Shown here piece after piece: positions 32,660 through 41,048 of a stretch of DNA of 64,000 nt (positions are counted from its first letter, which is position 1; each line of letters begins with the position of its first letter). Made by a program: the position numbers and the translations under genes. The stretch is taken from positions 310,001 to 374,000 of the forward strand of contig NZ_BAAAFZ010000008.1 of assembly GCF_039523795.1 (NCBI RefSeq). Direction: 5' to 3'. The stretch comes from Craurococcus roseus. GTDB lineage: Bacteria; Pseudomonadota; Alphaproteobacteria; Acetobacterales; Acetobacteraceae. Under the pieces are notes generated by a model. That model made no database searches. It saw nothing but the letters and a program-made list of their open reading frames with translations, and had not been told where the DNA came from.

Positions 32660-33706
32660 CTACTCCAGCTTGATGTCCAGTTCGCGCACCTTGCGCTCCC
32701 ATAAAGCGCTTTCCTGCCGGACCATGGCCGCGAACTCCGCGAGCGGGCGGGCCGGCGCCGGTTCCAGGCCGTCGTGTTCCAACCGCTCGCGGAAGCGCGG
32801 CGAGTCGGCGGCGCGGCGGCAAGCCGCGGACAGGCGCTCCTGGACTTCGGCGGGCAGGCCGGCGGGCGCGAAGACGCCGTGCCAACCGGTGATGACCACG
32901 CCGGGCAGTCCGGCTTCCGCGAGCGTCGGCACCTCGGGCAGCGCGGAGATGCGCTTTTCGCCCGTCACGGCGATGGCGCGCAGCTTGCCCTCCTTGATCT
33001 GCGGGATGGCCGGGGGCGGCGAGGAGAAGTTCATCGCCACGCGCCCCGCCACCACGTCCAGCAGCGCCGGCGCGGTGCCGCGGTACGGGATGTGCTCCAT
33101 GGAGAGGCCGGCCGCCTCGGCGAACAGCACGCCAGCGAGGTGGTTGGCGTTGCCGACGCCGCCGGAGGAGTAGGAGACCTCGCCGCGCGGGCGGCTCCGC
33201 ACGTGGGCGATCAGCTCCGGGAGGGTGCGCGCCGGCACCTCCGGGTTGACAACCAGCACGTACTGGTAGGACGAGACCTGCGCCACCGGCGCCAGGGCGT
33301 TGGCGAGGTTGAGCCGGTCGCCGCGCTGCAGGTGCGGATTGACCACGATGTTGGTGGAGACCGCGAAGAGCAGGATCGAACCATCCGGCCGCGAGCGCGC
33401 GACGCCCACCGAGCCGACATGCCCCGCCGCGCCGCCGCGGTTGTCCACCACCACGGTCTGGTTCAGCTCCTGGGCGAGGAGCTGCGCGAACTCCCGCGCG
33501 GTGATGTCGGTGCCGCCGCCCGCCGCGTAGGGCACCACCACCGTCAGCGCACGGACCGCGGGCTGCTGCGCATGGGCGCCGCGGCGGCCTGCGGCGAGGG
33601 CGGCGGCGCCCAGGCCGGCGGCGAGCGCGACGCGGCGCGTCGGGACGGTGGCGGTGGCGGTGGCGGTGGCGGTGGCGGTGGCGGTGGCGACAGACGGGCT
33701 CGGCAT
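32660..33706 (-). CDS. Tripartite tricarboxylate (Bug) family solute receptor
   Basis: A 348-residue periplasmic binding protein of the TctC/Bug family. The signal peptide carries a twin-arginine-like TRRVALAAG and ends near AHA/QQ. Family blocks are VVPYAAGGGTDITAR, VDNRGGAAGHVGS, HIPYRGTAPALLDV and GWHGVFAPAGLP. It captures a carboxylate, amide or similar small acid. No TctA/TctB membrane genes are in the window, as is common for orphan Bug proteins. Its N-terminal region contains an Ala-Thr repeat encoded by a 7-copy hexamer microsatellite. It is divergent from phaB. Confidence 0.9.
   Translation of the reverse strand: MPSPSVATATATATATATATVPTRRVALAAGLGAAALAAGRRGAHAQQPAVRALTVVVPYAAGGGTDITAREFAQLLAQELNQTVVVDNRGGAAGHVGSVGVARSRPDGSILLFAVSTNIVVNPHLQRGDRLNLANALAPVAQVSSYQYVLVVNPEVPARTLPELIAHVRSRPRGEVSYSSGGVGNANHLAGVLFAEAAGLSMEHIPYRGTAPALLDVVAGRVAMNFSSPPPAIPQIKEGKLRAIAVTGEKRISALPEVPTLAEAGLPGVVITGWHGVFAPAGLPAEVQERLSAACRRAADSPRFRERLEHDGLEPAPARPLAEFAAMVRQESALWERKVRELDIKLE
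33647..33688 (-). repeat. Hexanucleotide microsatellite, seven copies, inside a signal peptide
   Basis: Seven perfect copies of GGTGGC on the plus strand (42 bases) encode repeated Ala-Thr in the signal-peptide n-region of the Bug receptor. Because the unit is six bases, copy-number change would lengthen or shorten the leader by two residues without changing frame. Confidence 0.9.
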
Positions 33707-33893
33707 CGCGTCGTTCCTCGTGGTGCGGCTCGGTCGGCGAGTTTTGCCCCGAAAGTCGGCCTGCCGGAGCCGGGCCTCACGCATCCGTCATCGAACCGGC
33801 GCGCGCAGGTGCCGAGCGTTCCGGCCCCGGCGCTTGATCGCCGCCGCGGATCGGGCTGCTTTGAACGACAACCCAACAGGGAAGGGGACGTCC

Positions 33894-34616
33894 ATGGCGA
33901 AAGTGGCACTGGTCACCGGCGGGCAGCGCGGGATCGGCGCGGCCATCAGCGAAGCGTTGCAGCAGGCGGGCCGCACGGTGGTGGCGAGCTACGCCGGCAA
34001 CGACGCCGCGGCCGAGGCCTTCACCAAACGCACCGGCATTCGCTGCTTCAAGTTCGACGTCGCCGACTTCAAGCAGTGCGCCGACGCGGTGAAGCGCATC
34101 GAAGGCGAGGTCGGCACCGTCGAGATCCTGGTGAACAACGCCGGCATCACCCGCGACGCCACCATGAAGCGCCTGACGCGCGAGCAGTGGGACGCGGTGA
34201 TCGATACCAACCTCGGCTCCTGCTACAACATGTGCAAGCTGGTGTGGGACGGCATGATGGCGCGCCAGTTCGGCCGCATCGTCAACATCGGCTCGGTCAA
34301 CGGCCAGGCCGGGCAGTACGGGCAGGTGAACTACGCCGCCGCCAAGTCCGGCATCCACGGCTTCACCAAGGCGCTGGCGCAGGAAGGCGCCAAGGCCCAG
34401 ATCACGGTGAACGCCATCGCCCCGGGCTACGTCGACACCGAGATGGTGCGCGCCGTGCCGCCGGACGTGCTGGAGAAGATCATCGCCCGCATCCCGCGCG
34501 GGCGCCTGGGCACGGCGCAGGACATCGCGCGCGGCGTGGCCTTCCTCACCGCCGACGACGCGGACTTCATCACCGGCTCGACGCTGTCCATCAACGGCGG
34601 GCAGCACATGTACTGA
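33894..34616 (+). CDS. phaB: Acetoacetyl-CoA reductase (PhaB-type SDR)
   Basis: A 240-residue NADPH-dependent short-chain reductase for polyhydroxyalkanoate synthesis. The cofactor motif VTGGQRGIG is at residues 7-15, with NNAG at 81-84. The triad Ser134, Tyr147 and Lys151 (NYAAAKSG) is intact. MARQFGRIVNIGSVNGQ and the GGQHMY C-terminus match PhaB/PhbB closely. GAAGGGGA precedes ATG 33894. No phaA or phaC is adjacent, so it is a separate locus; other 3-oxoacyl reductases are less likely. Confidence 0.9.
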   Translation: MAKVALVTGGQRGIGAAISEALQQAGRTVVASYAGNDAAAEAFTKRTGIRCFKFDVADFKQCADAVKRIEGEVGTVEILVNNAGITRDATMKRLTREQWDAVIDTNLGSCYNMCKLVWDGMMARQFGRIVNIGSVNGQAGQYGQVNYAAAKSGIHGFTKALAQEGAKAQITVNAIAPGYVDTEMVRAVPPDVLEKIIARIPRGRLGTAQDIARGVAFLTADDADFITGSTLSINGGQHMY

Positions 34617-34629
34617 CGTTCCGAGCGGG

Positions 34630-34654
34630 GGCGGCGGGAACACCGGCCGCCGCC
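34630..34654 (+). terminator. Candidate hairpin after phaB
   Basis: GGCGGCGG and CCGCCGCC form a perfect 8-bp stem around a 9-base loop, 13 bases after the phaB stop. There is no U-tract downstream, so it may only stabilise the 3' end or slow the polymerase. Confidence 0.4.
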
Positions 34655-34691
34655 ACTCGTTCTGGTCCTCTCGGCTAGGAGAGGACGCACC

Positions 34692-34937
34692 ATGGCCAGC
34701 AGCAAGCACCCGAAGACCACGGCGGACCGCGAGAGCGGGCTCGGCGCCGACGCGCCGCGTCCGCCGGACGACCTCGACCGCAACCCGGGCATCGGCACCT
34801 CCAAGGGCGTCCACAGCGCCACCGGCGTGGATCCGGAGGACCTGGAAGCGCAAAGCACCGTCGAAGGCGATACCATGAACGACACGACGGCGCAGGGCGG
34901 CGTAGACCCGGACCAGCAGGGCCGGACCAACAAGTAG
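34692..34937 (+). CDS. Small hydrophilic protein, function unknown
   Basis: An 81-residue, highly charged protein rich in Asp, Gly, Thr and Pro, without hydrophobic segments and probably disordered. Segments such as DLDRNPGIGTSKG and GVDPEDLEAQSTVEGDTMND recall small stress-related proteins. TAGGAGAGG upstream of the ATG gives good start support. It is a free-standing gene between phaB and the YciI gene. I do not recognise the family. Confidence 0.7.
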   Translation: MASSKHPKTTADRESGLGADAPRPPDDLDRNPGIGTSKGVHSATGVDPEDLEAQSTVEGDTMNDTTAQGGVDPDQQGRTNK

Positions 34938-35022
34938 CGGTGGAGGCGCGGCGCCGCCCGACCGAGGTTGCTTCCGGGCCGGCGCCGGCCGACCATCGGG
35001 CGCGCCGGACGGAGAAGCGCCC

Positions 35023-35673
35023 ATGGGTTACGCCATCATCGCCTGGGACGGCGAGGACGAGGCCGCGCCGCAGCGCCGCATGGCGGCGCGCGAGCGGCAC
35101 ATGACCGTCATCACCGAATGGGCGGCCGACGGGCGCTTGGCGCTCGGCGTGTCGTTGTTCACGCCGGACTGGAAGCCGGCGGGGTCGCTGATGCTGCTCG
35201 AAGTGCCCGACCGCGCGGGGCTCGACACCTACCTCGCCGCCGAGCCCTTCGCGCAGGGCGAGGTGTGGAAGCACGTCGAAGCCTTTCCCTTCCGCATCGC
35301 GCCCCTGCCCTACCGGCCGCTGCCGCAGCCCGGCGCGCCGGTCGCTTCCAGCCGCACGCACACCGTGATCGTCGCGCGTGACGGCACCGACGAAGGGGCC
35401 GAAGCGCGGCGGCTCGCGGTGCGGGCAGCGCACATGAAGCGCGTGTCGCCGATGGCGGCGGACGGCACGCTCGCCGTGGGCGGAGCCATCCTGGACGAAC
35501 CGGGCGGGCGCATGATCGGGTCCATCGCCGTCACCGCGCACGCGGACGACGCCGCAGCGCGCGCCTGGATGGCCGAGGACCCCTACATTACTGGCGGCGT
35601 GTGGCGCGACGTCTCGCTGTACGGCACCCGGTTCGCGCCCCTTCCCTACCGACCGCTGCCGGGCTCCGCCTGA
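35023..35673 (+). CDS. Tandem two-domain YciI-like protein
   Basis: A 216-residue protein made of two YciI-type ferredoxin-like domains. The halves (residues ~1-108 and ~112-216) resemble each other, each carrying a conserved His after an Arg-Ala-Ala/Arg-Glu stretch (ARERHMTVI; VRAAHMKRVS) and ending RFAPLPYRPLP / RIAPLPYRPLP. Single-domain YciI proteins dimerise, and an internal duplication would supply both halves. The activity is unknown. It lies close upstream of the transporter gene, whose GTG start is about 12 bases after its stop. Confidence 0.85.
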   Translation: MGYAIIAWDGEDEAAPQRRMAARERHMTVITEWAADGRLALGVSLFTPDWKPAGSLMLLEVPDRAGLDTYLAAEPFAQGEVWKHVEAFPFRIAPLPYRPLPQPGAPVASSRTHTVIVARDGTDEGAEARRLAVRAAHMKRVSPMAADGTLAVGGAILDEPGGRMIGSIAVTAHADDAAARAWMAEDPYITGGVWRDVSLYGTRFAPLPYRPLPGSA

Positions 35674-35684
35674 CCCGCCCCGGC

Positions 35685-36569
35685 GTGTCGGTCGCGGCGG
35701 CGCACGCGGGGACGACCGGGTCGGGCACCATGGCCGGCTGCGCGGCATTGGCGCTTTGGGCCTTCCTGGCGCCGTTGACGCGCTTGGCGCAGCCCACGCC
35801 TCCGCTCCTGCTCACCGCGCTCGGCCTCGCCGCCGGGGGGATGTTCGGCTTGGCGGCAGTGGCGGCGCGGGGGCGGCTGTCGGCACTGCGGCAGGGCCCG
35901 CTCGCCTGGACGCACGGGTTGGCGGGGATCGGCGGCTACCACGCGCTCTACTTCGCGGCGCTGGGCTGGGCACCGGCCGTCGAGGCGAACCTGCTGAACT
36001 ACGCTTGGCCGCTGCTCATCGTGCTGTTCTCGGGCCTGATCGGCGGGTTGCGGCTGGGCGCGCGGCGCCTGCTCGGCGTCGGCATGGGCGCGGCCGGCGC
36101 GGCGCTGCTGCTGGCGGGGGGCGGAGCGGCGTTCCCGGCGGAAGCCTGGGCGGGCTTCGCCTGCGCGCTCGCCGCCGCCGTGGTGTGGGCGCTCTACTCC
36201 GTGCTGGCTGCGCGGCTCGGTTCGGTGCCGAGCGAGGCGGTGGCGGGCTTTTGCCTCGTTTCCGCCGCCGCGGCTTGGCTGGCGCATTTGGCGCTAGAGC
36301 CGCCGGCCGCCTTGGAGGCGCGGCATTGGACGGTGGTGGCGCTGATGGGCCTCGGGCCAACGGGCGCGGCCTTTTTCCTGTGGGACCACGGCATGAAGCG
36401 GGGCGACCCGCGGCTGCTCGGCACCCTGGCCTACGCGGTGCCGGTGGCGTCCACCCTGCTGCTGGTGGCCGCCGGCGAGGGCGAGCTTTCGGCGCGGATG
36501 CTCGTCGCGGCGGCGCTGGTGAGCGGCGGCGGCCTGCTGGCGGCCTCTGCCGGCCGGCGGCGCGGGTAG
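35685..36569 (+). CDS. EamA-family (DMT) exporter, YddG-like
   Basis: A 294-residue inner-membrane protein with ten predicted hydrophobic segments in two EamA repeats. Features include LALWAFLAPLTRLAQ, GYHALYFAALGWAPAVEANLLNY, and the second-repeat GLGPTGAAFFLWDHGMKRGDPR and LLGTLAYAVPVASTLLL, which resemble the YddG aromatic amino-acid exporter group. The GTG at 35685 gives a short cytoplasmic lead; ATG 35730 is the alternative. It is likely cotranscribed with the YciI gene and converges with the HWE kinase across a heptamer repeat. Confidence 0.87.
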   Translation: MSVAAAHAGTTGSGTMAGCAALALWAFLAPLTRLAQPTPPLLLTALGLAAGGMFGLAAVAARGRLSALRQGPLAWTHGLAGIGGYHALYFAALGWAPAVEANLLNYAWPLLIVLFSGLIGGLRLGARRLLGVGMGAAGAALLLAGGGAAFPAEAWAGFACALAAAVVWALYSVLAARLGSVPSEAVAGFCLVSAAAAWLAHLALEPPAALEARHWTVVALMGLGPTGAAFFLWDHGMKRGDPRLLGTLAYAVPVASTLLLVAAGEGELSARMLVAAALVSGGGLLAASAGRRRG

Positions 36570-36582
36570 CGCCCGCCGTCAG

Positions 36583-36644
36583 CGGTCACCGGTCACCGGT
36601 CACCGGTCACCGGTCACCGGTCACCGGTCACCGGTCACCGGTCA
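36583..36644. repeat. Heptanucleotide tandem repeat, eight perfect copies
   Basis: Eight perfect copies of CGGTCAC (36583-36638) plus a six-base partial copy. The array starts 13 bases after the EamA stop, and its last partial unit supplies the TGA stop codon of the convergent histidine kinase (36642-36644). Each junction contains the palindrome ACCGGT. The seven-base unit is not a multiple of three, so change in copy number alters only the intergenic spacing. Confidence 0.95.
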
Positions 36645-38228
36645 GCCCAAGGCCACGCGGTCGCCCAAAGCAAGCCGCATCCGCCACGTGACGCCGCCAC
36701 TGCCGTAGTCGAGCGCCACCTCGCCCCCGAGTTGGCGCGCCAAGCCCTTCTCCAGCAGGTGCAGGCCGAAGCCGCGCCGGGTCGGCGGGCCGGCGAGCGG
36801 GGGGCCACCGCTCTCGGCCCAGGCGATGTCGAGCGCGGCGGCGTCGTCCGGCGCCGGCGCCCACACGAGCGAAACCTTGCCGCCTGGCCGGGACAGCGCG
36901 CCGTGCTTGGTGGCGTTGGTCGCCAGTTCGTGCAGGGCCATCGCCAGCGACACGGCCGGCTCCGGCGCGAGCAGCACGCGCGGCCCGTCGCACGCGATCC
37001 GCGCCGCGGCGGCGCCCGTGCCGAGCACCCCGAAGGGCGCCAGGGCGGCGTGCGCCAGCCCGGCGAGGTCCGTGTTCCGCCACGCCTCCCGCGTCAGGAG
37101 GTCGTGCGCGCGGGACAGCGCCAGCAGCCGGGTGCGGAAGTCGGCGTGGAAGCGCTCCTTCTCCTCGCCGCCGCCGGTGGCGCGGAAGGACTGCTCGGCC
37201 AGCGCCAGCACCACGGTGAGCGTGTTCTTCACCCGGTGGTTCATCTCGGCCAGGATCAGCGCCTGCCGCTCCCCGGCGGCGCGCTGCTCGGTGCTTTCGA
37301 TGGAGGCGCAGACCAAACGCACCTCCCCGGCCGACGCGCGCCTGCCCGCCTCGGCCACGAAGCCGGCCCGTCCGACCGAGCGGAACCAGCGCGGGCGGCC
37401 GTCCGCGCCCGGCTGCGGGCCGCGGTGCTCGATCGCAAAGCGGCGGTCGCCGGCCGGGTCGAGGGCGCGAGCGACCGCCTCCCGCACCGCGGCGGCGTCG
37501 TCCGGGTGCGCGAGGAGGCGGAGCGCGTCCGCGAAGGGGAGCCGGCCGGGCATTCCGAACAGGTCCCGCGCCCCGGCGTCCCAGGTGGACAGGCCGGTGG
37601 CCGCGTGGAGTTCCCAGGCGCAGCCGCCCGCGGCTCCGAACGCGAGGCGCAGCCGCTCCTCCCCTGCCCGCCGGGCGCCCGCCTCGTCCAAAGACCGCGC
37701 GGCTTGCCGCGCCGTGCGTTGGTTCTCCAAGGCCCGCATCGCCACGGAAGCGAGCGAGGCCAGCCGCCGCCGCTCGGCGGGCGCGATGCCGAAGGGCCGG
37801 GGATGGGGCGACAGGACGCATACGGTGCCGAGCGCGCGGCCGTCAGGGGCGACGATCGGCGCGCCGGCGTAGAAGCGTATGCGCTGCCCGCCGACCACGG
37901 GGGCTTCGCCGGCGAAGCGGGGGTCGGCGGCGGCGTCGTTCACCACGAAAACATCGCGGGGTTCGCCGAGCGCTCGGCCGCAGAGCGCCCAAACCTGCGG
38001 GACCTCGGCGACTTCCAGCCCGACCCGCGCTAGGGGGAATTGCCGCTGCCTTTCCGAGAGCGAGACCAGGGCCGCCGGCGCCCGCAGCAGATCCGCCGCC
38101 AAGTTGGCGATCTCGTCGAATTCGGGCGCGGAGGACGCTTGCGGCCCATCGCAGCGGCGCGTCGCGGCCGCATGCGCCGTTTCTCCGGCCGCACCAGCGG
38201 GAAAGGCTTGGTACCCAGGCGCAGCCAT
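36642..38228 (-). CDS. GAF-PAS sensor histidine kinase, HWE family
   Basis: A 528-residue soluble kinase. A GAF domain (residues ~35-170: DEIANLAADLLRAP, FYAGAPIVAPDGRALGTVCVL) and a PAS domain (~190-315) precede the H-box LAEMNHRVKN with His331. The ATPase domain has N-box LHELATNATKHGALS and the W-x-E signature (IAWAESGGPPL) that names the HWE family. Many such kinases are light, redox or general-stress sensors; no LOV cysteine motif was seen. No receiver or partner regulator is encoded nearby. Its stop codon lies in the heptamer repeat. Confidence 0.9.
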   Translation of the reverse strand: MAAPGYQAFPAGAAGETAHAAATRRCDGPQASSAPEFDEIANLAADLLRAPAALVSLSERQRQFPLARVGLEVAEVPQVWALCGRALGEPRDVFVVNDAAADPRFAGEAPVVGGQRIRFYAGAPIVAPDGRALGTVCVLSPHPRPFGIAPAERRRLASLASVAMRALENQRTARQAARSLDEAGARRAGEERLRLAFGAAGGCAWELHAATGLSTWDAGARDLFGMPGRLPFADALRLLAHPDDAAAVREAVARALDPAGDRRFAIEHRGPQPGADGRPRWFRSVGRAGFVAEAGRRASAGEVRLVCASIESTEQRAAGERQALILAEMNHRVKNTLTVVLALAEQSFRATGGGEEKERFHADFRTRLLALSRAHDLLTREAWRNTDLAGLAHAALAPFGVLGTGAAAARIACDGPRVLLAPEPAVSLAMALHELATNATKHGALSRPGGKVSLVWAPAPDDAAALDIAWAESGGPPLAGPPTRRGFGLHLLEKGLARQLGGEVALDYGSGGVTWRMRLALGDRVALG

Positions 38229-38256
38229 TAGTGGGTGTTCTCATGCGATAACAGTT

Positions 38257-38273
38257 CGTTAGTGTATCTAACG
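38257..38273. promoter_or_regulatory. Inverted repeat upstream of the HWE kinase
   Basis: CGTTAG and CTAACG are perfect 6-bp arms around a TGTAT spacer, in the AT-richer leader 29 bases before the kinase start. It could be an operator. No good promoter hexamers or EcfG-type GGAAC/GTT spacing could be aligned with it. Confidence 0.35.
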
Positions 38274-38484
38274 TTCCGCTATGCGAACAGCGCCGTCCTG
38301 AGACCTCATCCAATTGTCAGCGTCAAAGCCAGGAGCGAACGATCGCGGCGATCTGGCGCGGTGCCGATGGCCTGCATCATACCGCCGCGCTTCGGCGACG
38401 CGGCTCGCCGAACCCCGGCCATAGGTGCATGCGGTATACGGCGAGGCTCGGCGACGGAGAAGGCGCGCGCCGTTTGGGCGGCTC

Positions 38485-39201
38485 CTACCGCCCTTTCAGT
38501 TTCCGCCACGCGGCGAAGTCCGACAGGCTGCGCTCCTCGGTGGCCGGGTAGAGGCCCAGGATGGGGCGCCCCTTGCGGACCTCCTCGGTCACGAAGTCTT
38601 CGTACGCGGTCATCTCCACCGCTTCCGCCGCCAGTTCGTCCGCGAGGTGGGCGGGGAGGACGATCACGCCGTCGTTGTCGCCGACCACCACGTCGCCGGG
38701 GAACACCGGCGCGTCGCCGCAGCCGATAGGCACGTTGATGTCGATGGCTTGGTGCAGCGTGAGGTTGGTGGGCGCCGAAGGGCGCTGGTGGAAGGCGGGG
38801 AAACCGAGCGAGGCGATCTCGGCCGCGTCGCGGAAGCCGCCGTCCGTCACCACTCCGGCGACCCCGCGCGCCATGAGGCGCGACACCAGGATGCCGCCGG
38901 CCGAGGCGGCGCGCGGGTCCTTGCGGCTGTCCATCACCATCACCGCGCCGGGCGGGCACTCCTCCACCGCCTTGCGCTGCGGGTGCGTGCCGTCGCGGAA
39001 CACCTCCAGCATGTTGAGGTCTTCCCGCGCCGGCATGTAGCGCAGCGTGAAGGCTTCGCCGACCACGCTCTCCTTCAAGGGCGAGAGCGGCTGCACGCAT
39101 TGCACGAACTGCGAGCGGAAGCCGCGCTTGTAGAGCGCGGTGGCGAGCGTCGCGGTGGAGACGCCCTTCAGCTTGTCGCGGGTCTCGGGCTTCAAAGCCA
39201 C
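38485..39201 (-). CDS. RraA-like aldolase (4-hydroxy-4-methyl-2-oxoglutarate / oxo-acid aldolase family)
   Basis: A 238-residue protein of the RraA/HMG-aldolase family. Key segments are TDGGFRDAAEI (Arg and Asp of the metal site), IGCGDAPVFPGDVVVGDNDGVIVLP and an N-terminal STATLATALYKRG. Such enzymes split hydroxy-oxo-acids into pyruvate or oxaloacetate plus a carbonyl product; RNase-E inhibitor function is unlikely in this context. The start is GTG with GGGAGG upstream. It is the last gene of a Bug receptor, dehydratase, aldolase operon, which suggests breakdown of an acidic sugar or dicarboxylate. Confidence 0.85.
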   Translation of the reverse strand: MALKPETRDKLKGVSTATLATALYKRGFRSQFVQCVQPLSPLKESVVGEAFTLRYMPAREDLNMLEVFRDGTHPQRKAVEECPPGAVMVMDSRKDPRAASAGGILVSRLMARGVAGVVTDGGFRDAAEIASLGFPAFHQRPSAPTNLTLHQAIDINVPIGCGDAPVFPGDVVVGDNDGVIVLPAHLADELAAEAVEMTAYEDFVTEEVRKGRPILGLYPATEERSLSDFAAWRKLKGR

Positions 39202-39214
39202 GGCGTCGCCTCCC

Positions 39215-41017
39215 TCAGTAGATCGCGGGTTCGGGGACCGGCGCGCCGAACTCGGTGCGCAGGAAGTCGAAGTCGCAGCCCTCGTTCGCCTGCTGGATGT
39301 GCTTGGTGAACACCCAGCCGTAGCCCCGCTCGAAGCGCGGCTCCGGCTGCTTCCAAGCGGCGCGCCGCCGGGCCAGTTCCTCCTCGGGCACATCCATGGA
39401 GATGGAACGGGCGTCCACGTCCACCGCGACCGTGTCGCCGTTCCTGAGCAGCGCCAGCGGGCCGCCGACGTAGCTCTCCGGCGCCACGTGCAGCACGCAG
39501 GCGCCGTAGGAGGTGCCGCTCATGCGCGCGTCGGAGATGCGCAGCATGTCGCGGTGCCCCTCCTTCAGCAGCTTCTTGGGCATGGGCAGCATGCCCCACT
39601 CCGGCATCCCCGGCCCGCCCTGCGGCCCGGCGTTCCGCAGCACCATGACGTGGTCCGCCGTCACGTCCCAGGACTCGTCCTCCACCGCCTTCTTCATGGA
39701 GGGGTAGTCGTCGAACACGACGGCGGGGCCGGAGTGCTTAAGGAAGCGCTGGTCCATCGCCGCCGGCTTGATGACGCAGCCGTCCGGCGCGAGGTTGCCC
39801 TTCAGCACCGCGAGCGACCCTTCGCCGTAGATCGGGTTCGCCGTGGTGCGGATGACGTCGTCGTTGAAGACCTTCGCGCCCTCGATGTTCTCGCCCAGCG
39901 TGCGGCCGGTGACGGTCAGGCAGGACAGGTCCAGGTGCTCGCGGATGCGGCCCATCAGCCCCTTGATGCCGCCGGCGTAGAAGAAGTCCTCCATCAGGTA
40001 CTGGTTGCCGGAGGGGCGGACGTTGCCGATCACCGGCACGCGGCGGGAGTAGCGCTCGAAGTCGTCGAGGCCGACGTCGTGCCCGGCGCGCCGAGCCATG
40101 GCGATCAGGTGGATGATGGCGTTGGTGGAGCAGCCCATGGCCATGGCGACGGCGATGGCGTTGCCGAAGGCGGCGCGGGTCTGGATGCGCCGCGGCGTGA
40201 GGTCCTCGCGCACCATCTCCACGATGCGCCGCCCGGACTCGCTCGCCAGCCGGATGTGCCCGGAGTCCGCCGCCGGGATGGAGGAGCCGCCCGGCAGCAC
40301 CATGCCCGCCGCCTCGGCGATCGCCGTCATGGTGGAGGCGGTGCCCATGGTCATGCAGGTGCCGTAGGAGCGCGCGATGCCGCCCTCGACGCCGAGCCAG
40401 TCCTGGTCGGTGATCTTGCCCGCGCGCAGCTCGTCCCAGTACTTCCAGGAGTCGGAGCCGGAACCGAGCACCTTGCCCTGCCAATTGCCGCGCAGCATCG
40501 GCCCCGCCGGCAGATAGATCGCGGGGATGTCCATGCTGGTGGCGCCGAGCAGCAGGCCCGGCGTGCTCTTGTCGCAGCCGCCCATAAGCACCGCGCCGTC
40601 CACGGGATGGGAGCGCAGCAGCTCCTCCGTCTCCATGGCCAGCATGTTGCGGTACATCATGGTGGTCGGCTTGACGAAGCTCTCGCTCACCGAGATCGCC
40701 GGCAACTCCACCGGGAAGCCGCCCGCCATCAGGATGCCGCGCTTCACGTCGTCCACGCGGGTCTTGAAGTGCGCGTGGCAGGGCTGGAGGTCGGACCAGG
40801 TGTTGACGATGGCGATGACCGGCTTGCCCGTCCATTCCTCCGGCGCGTAGCCCATCTGCATGGCGCGCGAGCGATGGCCGAAGGAGCGCAGGTCGGCCGG
40901 GCCGAACCAGCGGGCGGAGCGGAACTCGGACGGGTCCTTGCGGCGGGGCTGCGCGGAGTCCGGCGCCTCGGTCGCTTCCAGTTGCGCGGGTCGCGTGGCG
41001 GCGGGTTCGTCGGGCAT
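39215..41017 (-). CDS. IlvD/Edd family dehydratase (sugar-acid dehydratase-like)
   Basis: A 600-residue iron-sulfur dehydratase. Cluster cysteines lie in SDLQPCHAHF, MGGCDKSTPG and GTCMTMGTASTM. Active-site stretches include NEGCDFDFL and the SDARMSGTSYG loop. The third cysteine context and the length match L-arabinonate/pentonate dehydratases more than branched-chain IlvD. It removes water from a sugar acid or similar diol acid to give a 2-keto-3-deoxy acid. It is between the Bug receptor (31 bases upstream) and the RraA aldolase (13 bases downstream). The substrate is unknown. Confidence 0.87.
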   Translation of the reverse strand: MPDEPAATRPAQLEATEAPDSAQPRRKDPSEFRSARWFGPADLRSFGHRSRAMQMGYAPEEWTGKPVIAIVNTWSDLQPCHAHFKTRVDDVKRGILMAGGFPVELPAISVSESFVKPTTMMYRNMLAMETEELLRSHPVDGAVLMGGCDKSTPGLLLGATSMDIPAIYLPAGPMLRGNWQGKVLGSGSDSWKYWDELRAGKITDQDWLGVEGGIARSYGTCMTMGTASTMTAIAEAAGMVLPGGSSIPAADSGHIRLASESGRRIVEMVREDLTPRRIQTRAAFGNAIAVAMAMGCSTNAIIHLIAMARRAGHDVGLDDFERYSRRVPVIGNVRPSGNQYLMEDFFYAGGIKGLMGRIREHLDLSCLTVTGRTLGENIEGAKVFNDDVIRTTANPIYGEGSLAVLKGNLAPDGCVIKPAAMDQRFLKHSGPAVVFDDYPSMKKAVEDESWDVTADHVMVLRNAGPQGGPGMPEWGMLPMPKKLLKEGHRDMLRISDARMSGTSYGACVLHVAPESYVGGPLALLRNGDTVAVDVDARSISMDVPEEELARRRAAWKQPEPRFERGYGWVFTKHIQQANEGCDFDFLRTEFGAPVPEPAIY

Positions 41018-41048
41018 GGCGGGCGCGTCCTCCTCTCGGCTCCGGTCG

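Noticed and set aside
36583..36644. CRISPR array
   Set aside because: The repeats are contiguous heptamers without spacers.
38255..38282. An EcfG-type general-stress promoter for the HWE kinase (GGAAC ... GTT)
   Set aside because: GGAAC is present on the minus strand, but the next GTT is 20 bases away instead of the required 16-17.
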